Assembly: GCA_025370845.1 (NCBI GenBank)
Contig: JAMXFF010000040.1
Location: 1-64,000, forward strand
DNA: 64,000 nt
DNA from: Laspinema palackyanum D2a
Lineage (GTDB): Bacteria; Cyanobacteriota; Cyanobacteriia; Cyanobacteriales; Laspinemataceae
Reading direction: 5' to 3'
The position numbers and the translations under genes were made by a program. The notes beneath the pieces are model-generated. The model worked only from the letters and a program-made list of their open reading frames with translations. It was not told where the DNA came from and ran no database searches. Shown here in pieces: positions 44,136 to 53,355 of the stretch (position 1 is its first letter; every line of letters begins with the position of its first letter).

Positions 44136-44915
44136 TTAATCACCCATCAAATCCAAGACTTGAATTTGCCAGTGAATCTGAGCGCCACTCCATTGGTCCT
44201 TGGTCGCCAAGTAAACTTGACCGTATTCGTGACCCGCCTCGGTGAGTTGCCAGATTGGTTTTTTCCCAGAACAGTCACGGTATTGGAGTCCGAGGGCTTC
44301 GAGCTTGGCGTTGACTTGTCGAGCCGATAGGGGTGGGTCGAGTTTAGCTCCCAATTGCGTGGGAGTTAGCCCCACCGACTCTAACGGGTTTTGTACGCCG
44401 AGTAGCTTTTTCCCGAGTTCCGCCATGTCTTTGAGTTCAGGATTATACTTTGCTACCGTGTCAAGTTTGACTTGCCGCAGCAGCACCGGGTCGATGCCCA
44501 TATCTGCCAGCATCTGTTCCATCGCGTTGAGTTTCTCAGCCAGTGGTAGGGGCTGGGCCTGGGGCTGCGGTTTCTCAGGTTTCTCAGAGATGGAGGAATA
44601 GGAACCCGTTTTGCGGATAGCTGGGATGACTTCGTGGGTGAGCCAGCGCTTGAACCGTTTCGCCACCGTTTTGCGGGAGGAGAGTACCAGCAAGTAGAGT
44701 CCGGGTTCGTTCACCGTCAGCATTTGCTGTTCTCCACCAGGGGTATCGATAATCGTGATACCCTTTTCATCTTCGTCAAGACGAGATAGAGCATGGCTGA
44801 CATTGTTAAGTCCCAATATCTGGCAAATATCCTGGGCAACCCATTGGGGGTTCTCCAACGTCCCGATACAGCGGAGCTCATGGCCCTCGAACGAGAAAAC
44901 TGCTAGATTATTCAT
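44136..44915 (-). CDS. BRO-N domain phage-type antirepressor
   Basis: 259 residues. N-terminal BRO domain: HELRCIGTLENPQWVAQDIC through LGLNNVSHALSRL, GGEQQMLTVNEPGLYLLVLSS and FKRWLTHEVIPAIRKTGSY. The C-terminal half has helices with a RQVNAKLEALGLQYRD segment of antirepressor type. Acts in phage or plasmid regulation by countering a repressor. TTGACG and TAAACT 17 bases apart at about 45010-44985 (minus strand) could be its promoter. Confidence 0.82.
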   Translation of the reverse strand: MNNLAVFSFEGHELRCIGTLENPQWVAQDICQILGLNNVSHALSRLDEDEKGITIIDTPGGEQQMLTVNEPGLYLLVLSSRKTVAKRFKRWLTHEVIPAIRKTGSYSSISEKPEKPQPQAQPLPLAEKLNAMEQMLADMGIDPVLLRQVKLDTVAKYNPELKDMAELGKKLLGVQNPLESVGLTPTQLGAKLDPPLSARQVNAKLEALGLQYRDCSGKKPIWQLTEAGHEYGQVYLATKDQWSGAQIHWQIQVLDLMGD

Positions 44916-44942
44916 GTTAGCTGACCCATGTTGTAAGTTAAC

Positions 44943-44975
44943 CGGCTCCTGGATGTTCGTAGCATCGCAGGAGCA
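44943..44975 (-). promoter_or_regulatory. Leader hairpin of antirepressor
   Basis: GCTCCTG and CAGGAGC pair about 30 bases before the ATG of the BRO gene. Confidence 0.5.
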
Positions 44976-45008
44976 TTATCTTTAGTTTAACTGCCATATT
45001 ATCTAGCG

Positions 45009-45179
45009 TCAACCCTCTAGCGGAAATTTGAGGGTCAGAGCTTCTAGTAGGGTTTCGACGAGGGGGATAGCTTCATCAGGCAATTCACCGATTAGCTCTA
45101 CTGCTTTAACTTTCGAGTGCTTGATATACAACCGTTTCCCCCGTCCGCTCGGGGGTCTTCCTCCTGGATGTTTGGGCAT
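45009..45179 (-). CDS. Small basic protein
   Basis: 56 residues from ATG 45179. Start MPKHPGGRPPSGRGKRLYIK is basic like the gene at 37153. AAAGGA is seven bases upstream. Divergent from the gene at 45356. Likely a DNA-binding or regulatory protein. Confidence 0.55.
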   Translation of the reverse strand: MPKHPGGRPPSGRGKRLYIKHSKVKAVELIGELPDEAIPLVETLLEALTLKFPLEG

Positions 45180-45355
45180 GATTTTCCTTTGATTACTCTG
45201 CCATACTATCTTGACATATTTCCCGGCAGTTTGACAGTGGCAGGGGTGGCGAAAATAACCGAAAAAAATCAACTTTTATCAACCTAGCCCCACCGCAGCG
45301 AAAACCTGTCAACGAGTTTTAAACTTTTACCCATAACCTATTTACGAGTCGAGTC

Positions 45356-46468
45356 ATGGCAAAACCGAAGGGAGGCAGAGGCAAGAAAGCGCCCTACGAA
45401 ACCAAGCAGATGCGGGTCCCGGTGCCGTTGGAGTTGCAGGTGATGGAATTATGCGATCACTACCGTGAATTTGTTGAGTCCGGGGGGAACCCCGAAGAAC
45501 CGCCGCCATCGATGGGGAAATCCACAACGCGATCGCAACGGGAAACGCCATCCTCAATCCTGGAATCTGCAAGCCGATCGCAATTAATAGAAGAGTTCGC
45601 TCCCCTGGCGTTCGAGGCGATCGGGATAACGGGGGAAGATTGGGCAATTCGGCTGGATGAGTTTTTGGTGGAACTGTCCGAGGCGATTGCAACCATCAAG
45701 CAGCAGAATGAACCCGAACCCGAACCTGAGCCTGAGCCTGAACTTGAACCTGAGCCAAAGTCGCAACCCGAGCCAGCGAAACCGCGCTCGAAGCACGAAA
45801 AAATCTGGGACGAGTTGAACGAGCGACAACGGGTTTATCTAAAGCACATTTTCGAGATTGACCAGAAGCGAGAGGAATCCGAACGCGGTGCTTGGAATAG
45901 TGGCGGTCGTCCCCGTCCAGCGGATGAGTGGCGGTGGATTGAGTATCTGGAACTCTTCGGAAATTCTTCCCCACTCAGGCAGAAACTCAAAAGAGCCAAA
46001 GTCGTTGACCCGGGGACTGGCAGCACGTTCAAGGCACTTCGGACCCGCAAACTCATCGAAATTGATTACTGTTATCCTGAGCAAGACTGCTTCAACTGCA
46101 AACTAACTCGGCTGGGTCGGGCCGTCGTGCGGGCGGGATTGGGCGTTCAAGCTCCGAAAAAGTGGCCCCCAAGGACGCTAAGAGATTATCAGTGGAAAGC
46201 GTTGGTGAGCGCGTGGAATGCCGGGGATGACGGATTGAGGGCAGACGAGGAACGTACAGCAGACTATGGCGGCCACAGTTGGCAACATTGTTGGCTACGG
46301 CTGCGGGATTGGAATGGGAGATATGGCAGGAGTGGGCTAGTTCAAGAATTTAAAAAAGACTTGGAGCCTTATCTAGGAATCACCGAAGAAGGACGCAAAT
46401 TCTACCGGGAAAACTGGCAGAAATATCGGGAGCTTTATCCCGAAGTGGAAGCGCCAGAACCTGATTGA
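45356..46468 (+). CDS. Plasmid hypothetical protein with RHH-like start
   Basis: 370 residues. Residues 15-40 (YETKQMRVPVPLELQVMELC) resemble the ribbon-helix-helix start of regulators. A proline/glutamate repeat linker lies at about 118-145. The C-terminal half is winged-helix-like (LRQKLKRAKVVDPGTGSTF, RTRKLIEIDYCY) and acidic. Might bind DNA at its two ends. No enzymatic motif. Confidence 0.62.
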   Translation: MAKPKGGRGKKAPYETKQMRVPVPLELQVMELCDHYREFVESGGNPEEPPPSMGKSTTRSQRETPSSILESASRSQLIEEFAPLAFEAIGITGEDWAIRLDEFLVELSEAIATIKQQNEPEPEPEPEPELEPEPKSQPEPAKPRSKHEKIWDELNERQRVYLKHIFEIDQKREESERGAWNSGGRPRPADEWRWIEYLELFGNSSPLRQKLKRAKVVDPGTGSTFKALRTRKLIEIDYCYPEQDCFNCKLTRLGRAVVRAGLGVQAPKKWPPRTLRDYQWKALVSAWNAGDDGLRADEERTADYGGHSWQHCWLRLRDWNGRYGRSGLVQEFKKDLEPYLGITEEGRKFYRENWQKYRELYPEVEAPEPD

Positions 46469-46592
46469 ATCGGCTTGACTTGATTCCCTTACGGGGTGGA
46501 CCCAGCTAGATAAGCCAGACAGCTTTAAGAAAAAATTAAGTTTTTTGCGGTGGGTAAAGGAGGATAATTGCCTTAGATTTGGGTGAACAACT

Positions 46593-47009
46593 ATGCTAAA
46601 AATTTCACGCTTAGGGCTGGCGATCGCTGCTGGATTAGGGGGTGTTCTAGTGACTAAAACCGCTCTGGCAGATTTTCCCTATGTAGAAGCCAATAGAAAT
46701 GGTGATTATTACATCATCAATGAATTGAGACCTGGTAGCGTTTACGCCCGGTGGACAGTAGTAGATCCCGACCCAAACGGGCTAAACGTCAGATGCGCTC
46801 CTCCCAATTATCAAGGGCAGGATTTTTATAATCTGAAACCTTATTTCACCGTTCGTAATGGAGGAAGCTTTACCTCTTCTCATCTGCGGTCCGATGATCG
46901 CGGGTTGCCCTGGGTTCAACTTAGATTGGAAGATGCCGCTCGGGAAACTTGTTTCGTCCGAGCCAATAGTGAATATGTCCTGCCGTCTCGGATTCCGCTA
47001 AACGACTAG
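46593..47009 (+). CDS. Secreted SH3-like protein
   Basis: 138 residues. Signal peptide MLKISRLGLAIAAGLGGVLV with cleavage likely after ALA. The mature part is beta-rich with LNVRCAPPNYQ typical of bacterial SH3 modules. It may bind cell wall. No Shine-Dalgarno sequence is close to the ATG. Confidence 0.65.
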   Translation: MLKISRLGLAIAAGLGGVLVTKTALADFPYVEANRNGDYYIINELRPGSVYARWTVVDPDPNGLNVRCAPPNYQGQDFYNLKPYFTVRNGGSFTSSHLRSDDRGLPWVQLRLEDAARETCFVRANSEYVLPSRIPLND

Positions 47010-47062
47010 AAAGAAAAATATCATCCAGTTGGCAGAATATCATCCTGTAACCGATCGCCTAT

Positions 47063-48022
47063 TCAACCCAACCCAAAACCCAACTTCTGCACCGCTGCCC
47101 GCTTGGTCTCTTCGCCGCGCCGGTCATAGCGGGCCGTGGTTCCGATATTAGAGTGACCCACAAGCTGCTGCACTGTGGCGATATCCACTCCTTTATCTAG
47201 GAGATTGCTGATAAAAGTCCGTCTAAAATCATGGGCTGAGAAGGATTCGAGTCCGGCAACTTTCCCCCATTCCTGCAGCCGCAATGCGATCGCCTCGCTG
47301 GTAATCCGGTTCGGGATAATCTCGCCCCACCACTTGCACTCGTAAAAAAGTGCTCCGGCTTTACGTCCACGAATCTCAATCCAGTTTTGCACCAACTCCA
47401 ACCCCCCAGGAATCAGATAGGTTTGGCGGTACTTTTTCCCTTTGCCTTGCCTGACAAAAATGCCGCCGGTGCTGAAATCGCAATCGCCGTAGTCCAACGC
47501 GGCAACTTCTGCCCGTCGCAGTCCCGCACAGAAACAGGCGATCGCTGCGGCATCCCGAGTCCCGATCGCCGTCTGTGATTCTTGGCAAACCCTCACCAGG
47601 GCTTGAATTTCCTCCGGCTGCAACAACCGCCCGCGTAACGGAGCATCCCCAGGAATCCGCTCAACCGAAACCGCATCCTCATAGTCGTCAGCGCTCATCA
47701 GCTTCAACTTGCGGGCTGCTTTCAAAACTTGCTTGAGCGCACTCAACTTTAAATTCCCGGTTGATGGCGGATGAGTTTCGAGCAAAATTGCCCGGAGTGC
47801 TGCGGTGTGCTCGTAGCGTAACTTGGCCCAATCCAACGTCAATCTGTCGCATTGACCACCCGTCAAAACCCGAGCGCACCAATTGAGATTGTGACCCATC
47901 GTGCGGCCACTGCTAGATGAAATCTGACTCAAATAAACCGCAGCGGGATGGCGGGTGAGCGGTAATGGTTCAACCAGGGCCAACGGATGCGGATGTTCAG
48001 CGGATTCTACTAATAAATTCAT
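47063..48022 (-). CDS. Tyrosine recombinase
   Basis: 319 residues. Full catalytic set visible: Arg169 in GLRR, Lys near 195, H264-x-x-R267 in HDFRR, H290 in GHSN and Tyr299 in TTARYDRRG. N-terminal SAM-like helices lie at about 40-120. Likely resolves plasmid multimers or integrates at a specific site. GGAG eight bases upstream. The next region is divergent to a RHH gene. Confidence 0.87.
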   Translation of the reverse strand: MNLLVESAEHPHPLALVEPLPLTRHPAAVYLSQISSSSGRTMGHNLNWCARVLTGGQCDRLTLDWAKLRYEHTAALRAILLETHPPSTGNLKLSALKQVLKAARKLKLMSADDYEDAVSVERIPGDAPLRGRLLQPEEIQALVRVCQESQTAIGTRDAAAIACFCAGLRRAEVAALDYGDCDFSTGGIFVRQGKGKKYRQTYLIPGGLELVQNWIEIRGRKAGALFYECKWWGEIIPNRITSEAIALRLQEWGKVAGLESFSAHDFRRTFISNLLDKGVDIATVQQLVGHSNIGTTARYDRRGEETKRAAVQKLGFGLG

Positions 48023-48267
48023 GAAGCCGCTCCATCAGCGACTGTGGATATTCAAATCGTCGCATAGCCGGGAGGATTTTAGGGAAACTGCCACACTCAG
48101 GTAAACTCCTATTTCCACAAGCCTGAGCCACACAACCACCAACCAGAAACAGACCCACTCCCAGAATCGGTAGGCTAAAAAAATGCTGTAAGTGGCACAG
48201 GGGAAATAATCCAGAACCCCACTCGAACGCGATATCATGGCATCATAAGGCACGGAATCAGCACACT

Positions 48268-48717
48268 ATGGCGACTCAAACTAAGCGGATTGTGGGTTAT
48301 CTGCCCTCGGACTACCACCGGCGACTAAGGCAATATATGGATGAGACTGGACTGGGCGAGAGTGCGGCCCTCGTCCAAATCTTGCGCGAGTTTTTTGATG
48401 GGACGGCCAAGAATCCTGAGATAGAATCGCTGCGATCGCAACTGGCAGAACTTCAGCAGCGCATGGCGGTGGTGGAAGCTGTGCTGAGTTCCGGTGGCCG
48501 CAGAGGACAGAACTCAACGCCGGTGATGCGAGAACCGATTAAGCCGAAAGCGTTGACCACAGTGGAATTGGGGGAACGGTTGAAGGTGACCGCCGAGGAA
48601 GTTGAGGAAGCGGTGAGCCAGGACATCGATGAGTTTAAGAAGTGGAGTCGCAGCCATGACCCGGCGCTGCTGAGATGGGAAAAGCGCGGCGATTTGTTCC
48701 ACCAGGTTGAGCGGTGA
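48268..48717 (+). CDS. Ribbon-helix-helix protein
   Basis: 149 residues. RIVGYLPSDYHRRLRQYMDE then GLGESAALVQILREFF is a ribbon-helix-helix (residues 5-42). A coiled coil (residues 50-70) and an HTH-like VELGERLKVTAEEVEEAVS segment follow. DNA-binding regulator, perhaps partition related. Confidence 0.7.
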   Translation: MATQTKRIVGYLPSDYHRRLRQYMDETGLGESAALVQILREFFDGTAKNPEIESLRSQLAELQQRMAVVEAVLSSGGRRGQNSTPVMREPIKPKALTTVELGERLKVTAEEVEEAVSQDIDEFKKWSRSHDPALLRWEKRGDLFHQVER

Positions 48718-48817
48718 TAGCAAGTTTGGGTTATTGATGATTTCGCTCGGGGTAATCGAATGCCTCTTGTTATGTCAGAAGGCGGAAAGACGCGCTATAG
48801 GAGATACTGAAATAACC

Positions 48818-49756
48818 TTACTCCCAATAACCGGATAGACGCCAAGTCTTGTTAAATACTTCCCCCCTGGCTGCCGCTGAACATGGCGGCATCAGAAAAT
48901 TTTCTAACTTTGAAAGTACATTATTAAAGCTGGTTTCGTTTGTATTGAGCTTGTTTGTGTTAAGAAAAGCCTGCCACGACTGTTGTTTGAGTTGACCGAA
49001 TTCAAGGGTCAGAGCAAAAGGACGTATTTCAGGTATCGGTTTATTGCGCCCTTCAAACGTAGCCTGAATAGCCGAACAAATTTCTTCTCCTTTAAACTCA
49101 AATTTGTGGCAAAGAGACCAGATATCATAAAAATCTTTCATGCGACTGTTTTGGACGCCCCGATCAACCATTATGTGCAATTTCTCAGCTATCACCGTTT
49201 CAGGACAGTAAGCCAACAAACATGGCGCTGGGGATTGTTCTAAAAGTGTCGGAAATTGTAGCTCCATTGGGGCGGGCATAACCGCATCTCCAAAGCCAAT
49301 GTCAATCTGAACGGGGGTGTGAGTCCTAGGACCCCAAAAAGCATCAAATTTAATGCGTACCCCTTTATCTGGCTGGTTTTTCATGATTAGTGAACCGGCT
49401 ACCTGATCCGGTTTAAACTCAAGACCATCTGGCTCTACCTGAATCCCACAAATCTCTCGGAAGACTTCCTCTAAATAGTAAATTTTGTTCTCGCCATCCT
49501 TGCCATCCTTGCCACAACCTAGTAAGTCCAAGTCTTGCGTAGGTCGATGCATTTCGCCGGTCCAAACTGATAAAAGTAATCCTCCTTTAAGGATGAATTC
49601 ATGGTGATAGGGCGATTTCTCCAAACGGTACAAAACCCGCTCCAAAACATAGCGGAGTAGAACTGATTGAACATTTTCCTTTTTCTCCCTAGCAATATTT
49701 TTTAGCTTCTGATTAATAGAGACAGATAGGTTGCCTTTGTGGTTGGGCTTTTTCAT
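48818..49756 (-). CDS. abiEii: AbiEii/MenT-type nucleotidyltransferase toxin
   Basis: 312 residues. FILKGGLLLSVW and RPTQDLDLL match the nucleotidyltransferase toxin of type IV AbiE systems; late VIAEKLHIMVDRG and FYDIWSL are conserved. The toxin likely modifies tRNA or nucleotides. Overlaps the antitoxin by four bases, and the pair is read as one unit. Confidence 0.85.
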   Translation of the reverse strand: MKKPNHKGNLSVSINQKLKNIAREKKENVQSVLLRYVLERVLYRLEKSPYHHEFILKGGLLLSVWTGEMHRPTQDLDLLGCGKDGKDGENKIYYLEEVFREICGIQVEPDGLEFKPDQVAGSLIMKNQPDKGVRIKFDAFWGPRTHTPVQIDIGFGDAVMPAPMELQFPTLLEQSPAPCLLAYCPETVIAEKLHIMVDRGVQNSRMKDFYDIWSLCHKFEFKGEEICSAIQATFEGRNKPIPEIRPFALTLEFGQLKQQSWQAFLNTNKLNTNETSFNNVLSKLENFLMPPCSAAARGEVFNKTWRLSGYWE

Positions 49757-50358
49757 GTTAGTGATTCCAGGTAGGGATAGATAACACGAGCTACGCGACA
49801 GATTTCAGCATAATGCCAGAGTTCATCTATCGTGCAGCGATTGCCATACCAGGATTCCCGTAGAGCCTCAAGCGCTACGTCCATACCAATTTTGTGGCGG
49901 TATTTAAAACAATCCACTACTGTCTTCGCAACGCTGTACACCTTCACAGGCAGCCCCGCACAGTAATGCTCCTCAATCCCTTCACTAAAAGCCTTGCCTG
50001 ACATATAAACAATCCGCAAAGGGAGAATATCGTCTTTTGGAGGGCGTGCTTTGTTTGCGATCGCCATCCAGACTTCAAAAGGAGCCTGAGTTGTGAGTTC
50101 ATGAAACCGAAGCGCAGAAAGCAGACAAATTATCCCATGAGGAACCCGCGCACAGGCTTCAACCTGGCTTTGATGTTCGGTTAAGTCATTCTGAGGGAGT
50201 GTGTAAATTCCAAGCCCTGCCCTGACCAGCATCCCCTGCTGTTCAAGTCGCCGCAGAGACTCCGGATGAATCCCGCGCGCTCTCAGGTCGCGGGAGCGAA
50301 TGAGCTGGGTGTCTCGGGCAAGTTGCAGCACCTGCCTTGAGCTAGATTGGTTTTCCAT
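49753..50358 (-). CDS. abiEi: AbiEi antitoxin
   Basis: 201 residues from ATG 50358; TTG 50385 is possible. The N-terminal winged helix (residues 8-55: LIRSRDLRARGIHPESLRRL) is typical of AbiEi autoregulators, and the C-terminal domain follows with PLRIVYMSGKAFSEGIEEHY. Antitoxin and repressor of the operon. A long dyad in the promoter is the likely binding site. Confidence 0.85.
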   Translation of the reverse strand: MENQSSSRQVLQLARDTQLIRSRDLRARGIHPESLRRLEQQGMLVRAGLGIYTLPQNDLTEHQSQVEACARVPHGIICLLSALRFHELTTQAPFEVWMAIANKARPPKDDILPLRIVYMSGKAFSEGIEEHYCAGLPVKVYSVAKTVVDCFKYRHKIGMDVALEALRESWYGNRCTIDELWHYAEICRVARVIYPYLESLT

Positions 50359-50397
50359 TTTGAGCTTTACCCCTTCGTACTCCAATATCCCAACAAC

Positions 50398-50445
50398 TGT
50401 GACAAACTGTTGGTACTTTTAATATTATACCGACAGTTTGTCACA
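50398..50445 (-). promoter_or_regulatory. AbiE operator and promoter
   Basis: TGTGACAAACTGT and ACAGTTTGTCACA are perfect 13-base arms around 22 bases that hold TATAAT (minus strand). Good match to an AbiEi-type operator. Its AAACTGT core resembles the arm of the dispersed palindrome. Confidence 0.75.
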
Positions 50446-51084
50446 TCTCGGGATGTCATGGTGGAGCAGCAGCCATTCCTATCGAGGTCGTTACAGGTTA
50501 ATAAAAATAACTGTTAGCTCTAACAGTTATCTGAATCGCGCTGGTGCGGTAAGTACAGCTATGTCGTCCGGTTATCGCCTTCCCCTAAACTGTCAGTCTT
50601 GACAGTTATCTGGCTGGTGACGTTGCGATCGCCCTGGGAAATAAGTGTCACCTCTGACAGTTATCGGGTTGGGTTAGTGGCGATCGCCGCTGAGATAAGT
50701 GTCAGTCCTGAGAGTTATCTGGTTGATGACGTTGCGATCGCCTCTCGAAATAACTGTCAGTCTTGAGAGTTATCGGGGTGAAACGGTGCCAAGCCACTTA
50801 CAGTCCTAAAAAATAGATTTTTTAAGATAGTAAACTGAGCGTCGAATCGAACTACCCCACTAAAGTAGATTTTCTCCGTCCCTCCCCTCAAAACCTGCAA
50901 CCAAATATCACCGCTGAGAGTTATCCACCAAATCCCAACCGGCCACCGGAACCCATCCGGACGGGGTAGCCTATCTTATTAAGAAATCCTGACGTTTTAG
51001 AGGGATTGAAATATGTGGTTAAAGTAATGATTTAGACGCGCTATAGTGGTAAAGATTTTATTTTGTACCGAGGAGTAAGAGTAA
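50446..51084. repeat. Palindrome/HIP1 ladder and cspA leader
   Basis: About five palindromes (near 50507, 50576, 50643, 50698, 50749) with 50-70 base spacing and HIP1 octamers between. The rest contains unique AT-rich sequence and the leader of the cold-shock gene with GAGGAG nine bases before its ATG. Confidence 0.65.
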
Positions 51085-51300
51085 ATGAATACAACTGAGG
51101 AAGGCGTCGTGAAGTGGTATAACCGAGATAAGGGCTATGGATTCATCACGAGGGACAACGGCGACGGCGACGTTATGGTTCGCTTCGCAGACCTCAACGG
51201 GGCTGATTACCAAATTTTAAAAGAAGGACAGCGCGTCAGCTTTGAGGTGCATGATGGACCAAAAGGGTTACAGGCGGCGGATGTGAGGATAATCTCTTAA
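51085..51300 (+). CDS. Cold-shock domain protein
   Basis: 71 residues. VKWYNRDKGYGFI contains RNP1, and VMVRFADL stands for RNP2 (F-H replaced by M-R). Single-strand nucleic-acid binding protein that eases RNA structure. GAGGAG lies nine bases upstream. Chromosome-like gene on a plasmid. Confidence 0.85.
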   Translation: MNTTEEGVVKWYNRDKGYGFITRDNGDGDVMVRFADLNGADYQILKEGQRVSFEVHDGPKGLQAADVRIIS

Positions 51301-51598
51301 GTTAGCCGCGCCTATCCCTCTTTTGTCGCTGTGGGAAAACTCTTGTCTTGACTGAATTCTAAAACTCTTACAGATTAAGGGAATACAACGATTTTTCCTA
51401 TTAACTTCCCCATTACCACCCTCACGGAATATTTCTGGTTTCCGAAAGTTGAGCCGGTGTTTGCAGTTCAGAAAAACCTTTGACTTAAGTACGCGAACTT
51501 AAATCAAGATTATTATGTCCTCCGCGAGAAACGAAGCAATCCCAAGTCTGAGCGATTGCTGCATTTCTATCTGCTGTTTCCTTAAACTTTGATGATTT

Positions 51599-52465
51599 TT
51601 GAGTGCCTTGAAATACTATAGCCAACATCCTAACGCTTTCTCGATCGACTACCTCAACGACTTGCGAGGAGCAATTCTAGCCTCCCCTTATCTAGCAATC
51701 AACAACCTCAATCGCGATTTCATTGGCACAAAAGGGTTTTCCGTGGTGTTTCAACGTTCGGAAATTTCTGAAGTAGAACGGCGGTTCCCCTTGTTCAAAC
51801 CCTATCTAGACCAAGCATTACAGCCTGAATGCAATGCTTTTTACCTTAACCCTTTGTTGCTGGGTGAAGGTTCCCGCGTCGATCCGCATATCGATCGATC
51901 TTTGCGATCGTACTGCAAAACAGTTGAACCTCCCGCAGCCGTCAGCGTTTTATACGTGCAAGTACCGCCGAACTTGCAAGGGGGAGAGTTGATACTGCGG
52001 CGCAACAAACAGCAAGTCGGACAGATTAAGCCGCAAGCCAACTTGCTGATCTATTTTCAAGGAGATTTGACTCACTCTGTCAACGCTGTTAAAAGTACCG
52101 GAACTCGTTTGAGTTTGGTTTGCGAACAGTACAGTTTGAGCGAAACAGAACTGCAAGATATTCCAGGATTCACAGTGGAATCTAGGGCCGTGAAAGCAAA
52201 AATTAAGTTCGGTCTTGGGGTGTTGGTTGCCGCACAGCGCAGCTATCCCGTAGGGAATCGCCTCGGGCCAATAACTGTCACTACCGACAGTTATCCGATT
52301 CCCGCCGGTGCAGATGGAACAATTTCGTCACAAAACTTTACGTCTTGTCCTATTTTGCTATTACCTCGGCTGTATGCCGTGTTGAGAGATTTGAACGGGA
52401 TGGCTCCCAAAGTTTTGAACGCGGTCGAGTGGGATGTCTTGGGAGGCGATAGAGTTGCCGGTTGA
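51599..52465 (+). CDS. 2OG-Fe(II) oxygenase with repeat-derived C-terminus
   Basis: 288 residues from TTG 51599; start uncertain. Residues 30-200 read as a dioxygenase with DPHID (iron His and Asp), LTHSV (second His) and RLSLVCEQ (Arg for 2-oxoglutarate). From about residue 205 the sequence enters repeats: CTATCCCGTAGGGAATCGCC, a palindrome (52271-52294, frame ITVTTDSY) and a reverse 70-bp element. About 80 extra residues result. Activity may be intact. Confidence 0.75.
   Translation: MSALKYYSQHPNAFSIDYLNDLRGAILASPYLAINNLNRDFIGTKGFSVVFQRSEISEVERRFPLFKPYLDQALQPECNAFYLNPLLLGEGSRVDPHIDRSLRSYCKTVEPPAAVSVLYVQVPPNLQGGELILRRNKQQVGQIKPQANLLIYFQGDLTHSVNAVKSTGTRLSLVCEQYSLSETELQDIPGFTVESRAVKAKIKFGLGVLVAAQRSYPVGNRLGPITVTTDSYPIPAGADGTISSQNFTSCPILLLPRLYAVLRDLNGMAPKVLNAVEWDVLGGDRVAG
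52271..52294 (+). repeat. Palindrome inside oxygenase gene
   Basis: ATAACTGTCAC-TA-CCGACAGTTAT, read without stop in frame ITVTTDSY. Confidence 0.8.
52302..52380 (-). repeat. Roughly 70-bp dispersed element, copy 5 (reverse, in coding sequence)
   Basis: Reverse complement of copies 1-4; read in frame as PAGADGTISSQNFTSCPILL. Inside the 3' end of the oxygenase gene. Confidence 0.8.
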
Positions 52466-52517
52466 GAATGGAGTTCGGATAAAATAGAAAAAACTCCGTG
52501 GCTCCCCACAATCCAAG

Positions 52518-52805
52518 ATGTCACGATATTCCAAAGACTGGTCTACTATCGCGCTCACTGTCAAAGAACAAGCCGGGTGGCGTTGTGCCAAATGCAGCCG
52601 CCAATGTTTGCGTCCTGGTGATGACTGTACGGGTCTGACTAAATCGGAACGGACCAAAATCACTCTGACGGTTCATCACCAGAACCGGACGCCGGAAGAC
52701 AACCGCCCCGAGAATTTGATTGCACTCTGCACAACCTGCCATCTAGCTTGTCACATCCGGCAACAGTCGAACATCCCGCCAGGTCAGCTTTCGTTTGAGT
52801 TTTAG
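52518..52805 (+). CDS. HNH endonuclease (paralogue)
   Basis: 95 residues. CAKCSRQC and CTTCHLACH form the zinc pair, and TLTVHHQNRTPEDNRPENL is the HNH core, like the gene at 40204. The C-terminus is GQLSFEF, resembling a clamp-binding tail. Shorter than its paralogue by about 45 residues. Confidence 0.8.
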   Translation: MSRYSKDWSTIALTVKEQAGWRCAKCSRQCLRPGDDCTGLTKSERTKITLTVHHQNRTPEDNRPENLIALCTTCHLACHIRQQSNIPPGQLSFEF

Positions 52806-52817
52806 TGATTGAACGAG

Positions 52818-53159
52818 TCACCACCGAAAGTTTTCCGGCATCCGCCGCACAAACTCCTCAGAACGAGGGGCGATCTCATCCCAACATTTTGCGGGCGGCA
52901 TTGCAGGAGTGAACTTGACCGCAGTGCGATCGGCAAAAACCGCGATGGCTTCAGTCTGGAAATTACACCGAGAAATCAGCCCAGCAATTTTATCTTCAGC
53001 TTGACTTGCCAGAATCCACTCGAACTGCAAGCGACCGGGTAGGATTGTGATATCAACGGCTCCGGCTCCATCTTGGCAAAAGCGCGACCACGAAAATGCA
53101 GCGATTTCGAGTTGGTGCTGCTTGATAAAATTTTGAATTGCTTGCTGTATATCGTTCAT
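52818..53159 (-). CDS. Hypothetical protein
   Basis: 113 residues from ATG 53159. Core LEIAAFSWSRFCQDGAGAVD, no family known. Convergent with the HNH gene. Confidence 0.55.
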   Translation of the reverse strand: MNDIQQAIQNFIKQHQLEIAAFSWSRFCQDGAGAVDITILPGRLQFEWILASQAEDKIAGLISRCNFQTEAIAVFADRTAVKFTPAMPPAKCWDEIAPRSEEFVRRMPENFRW

Positions 53160-53207
53160 GGCAAATTGTGCTGTTGCTCTGATTGTAGCAAAGCACGGCA
53201 TCCCCAC

Positions 53208-53340
53208 AAACGCAAACTGTCAGAGCTAATAGTTATCGGGTTGGGTTCCACCGGCGATCGGTTCTGAAATAACTGTCAGAGCTAACACTTATCGAATTGG
53301 TTTCCACCGGCGGCGATCACATTATCACTCCCGCCGGTGG
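53208..53340. repeat. Palindromes
   Basis: Two palindromes (about 53214 and 53269) with HIP1 and CACCGGCG. Confidence 0.6.
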
Positions 53341-53355
53341 CAATTATCCCCAGCT

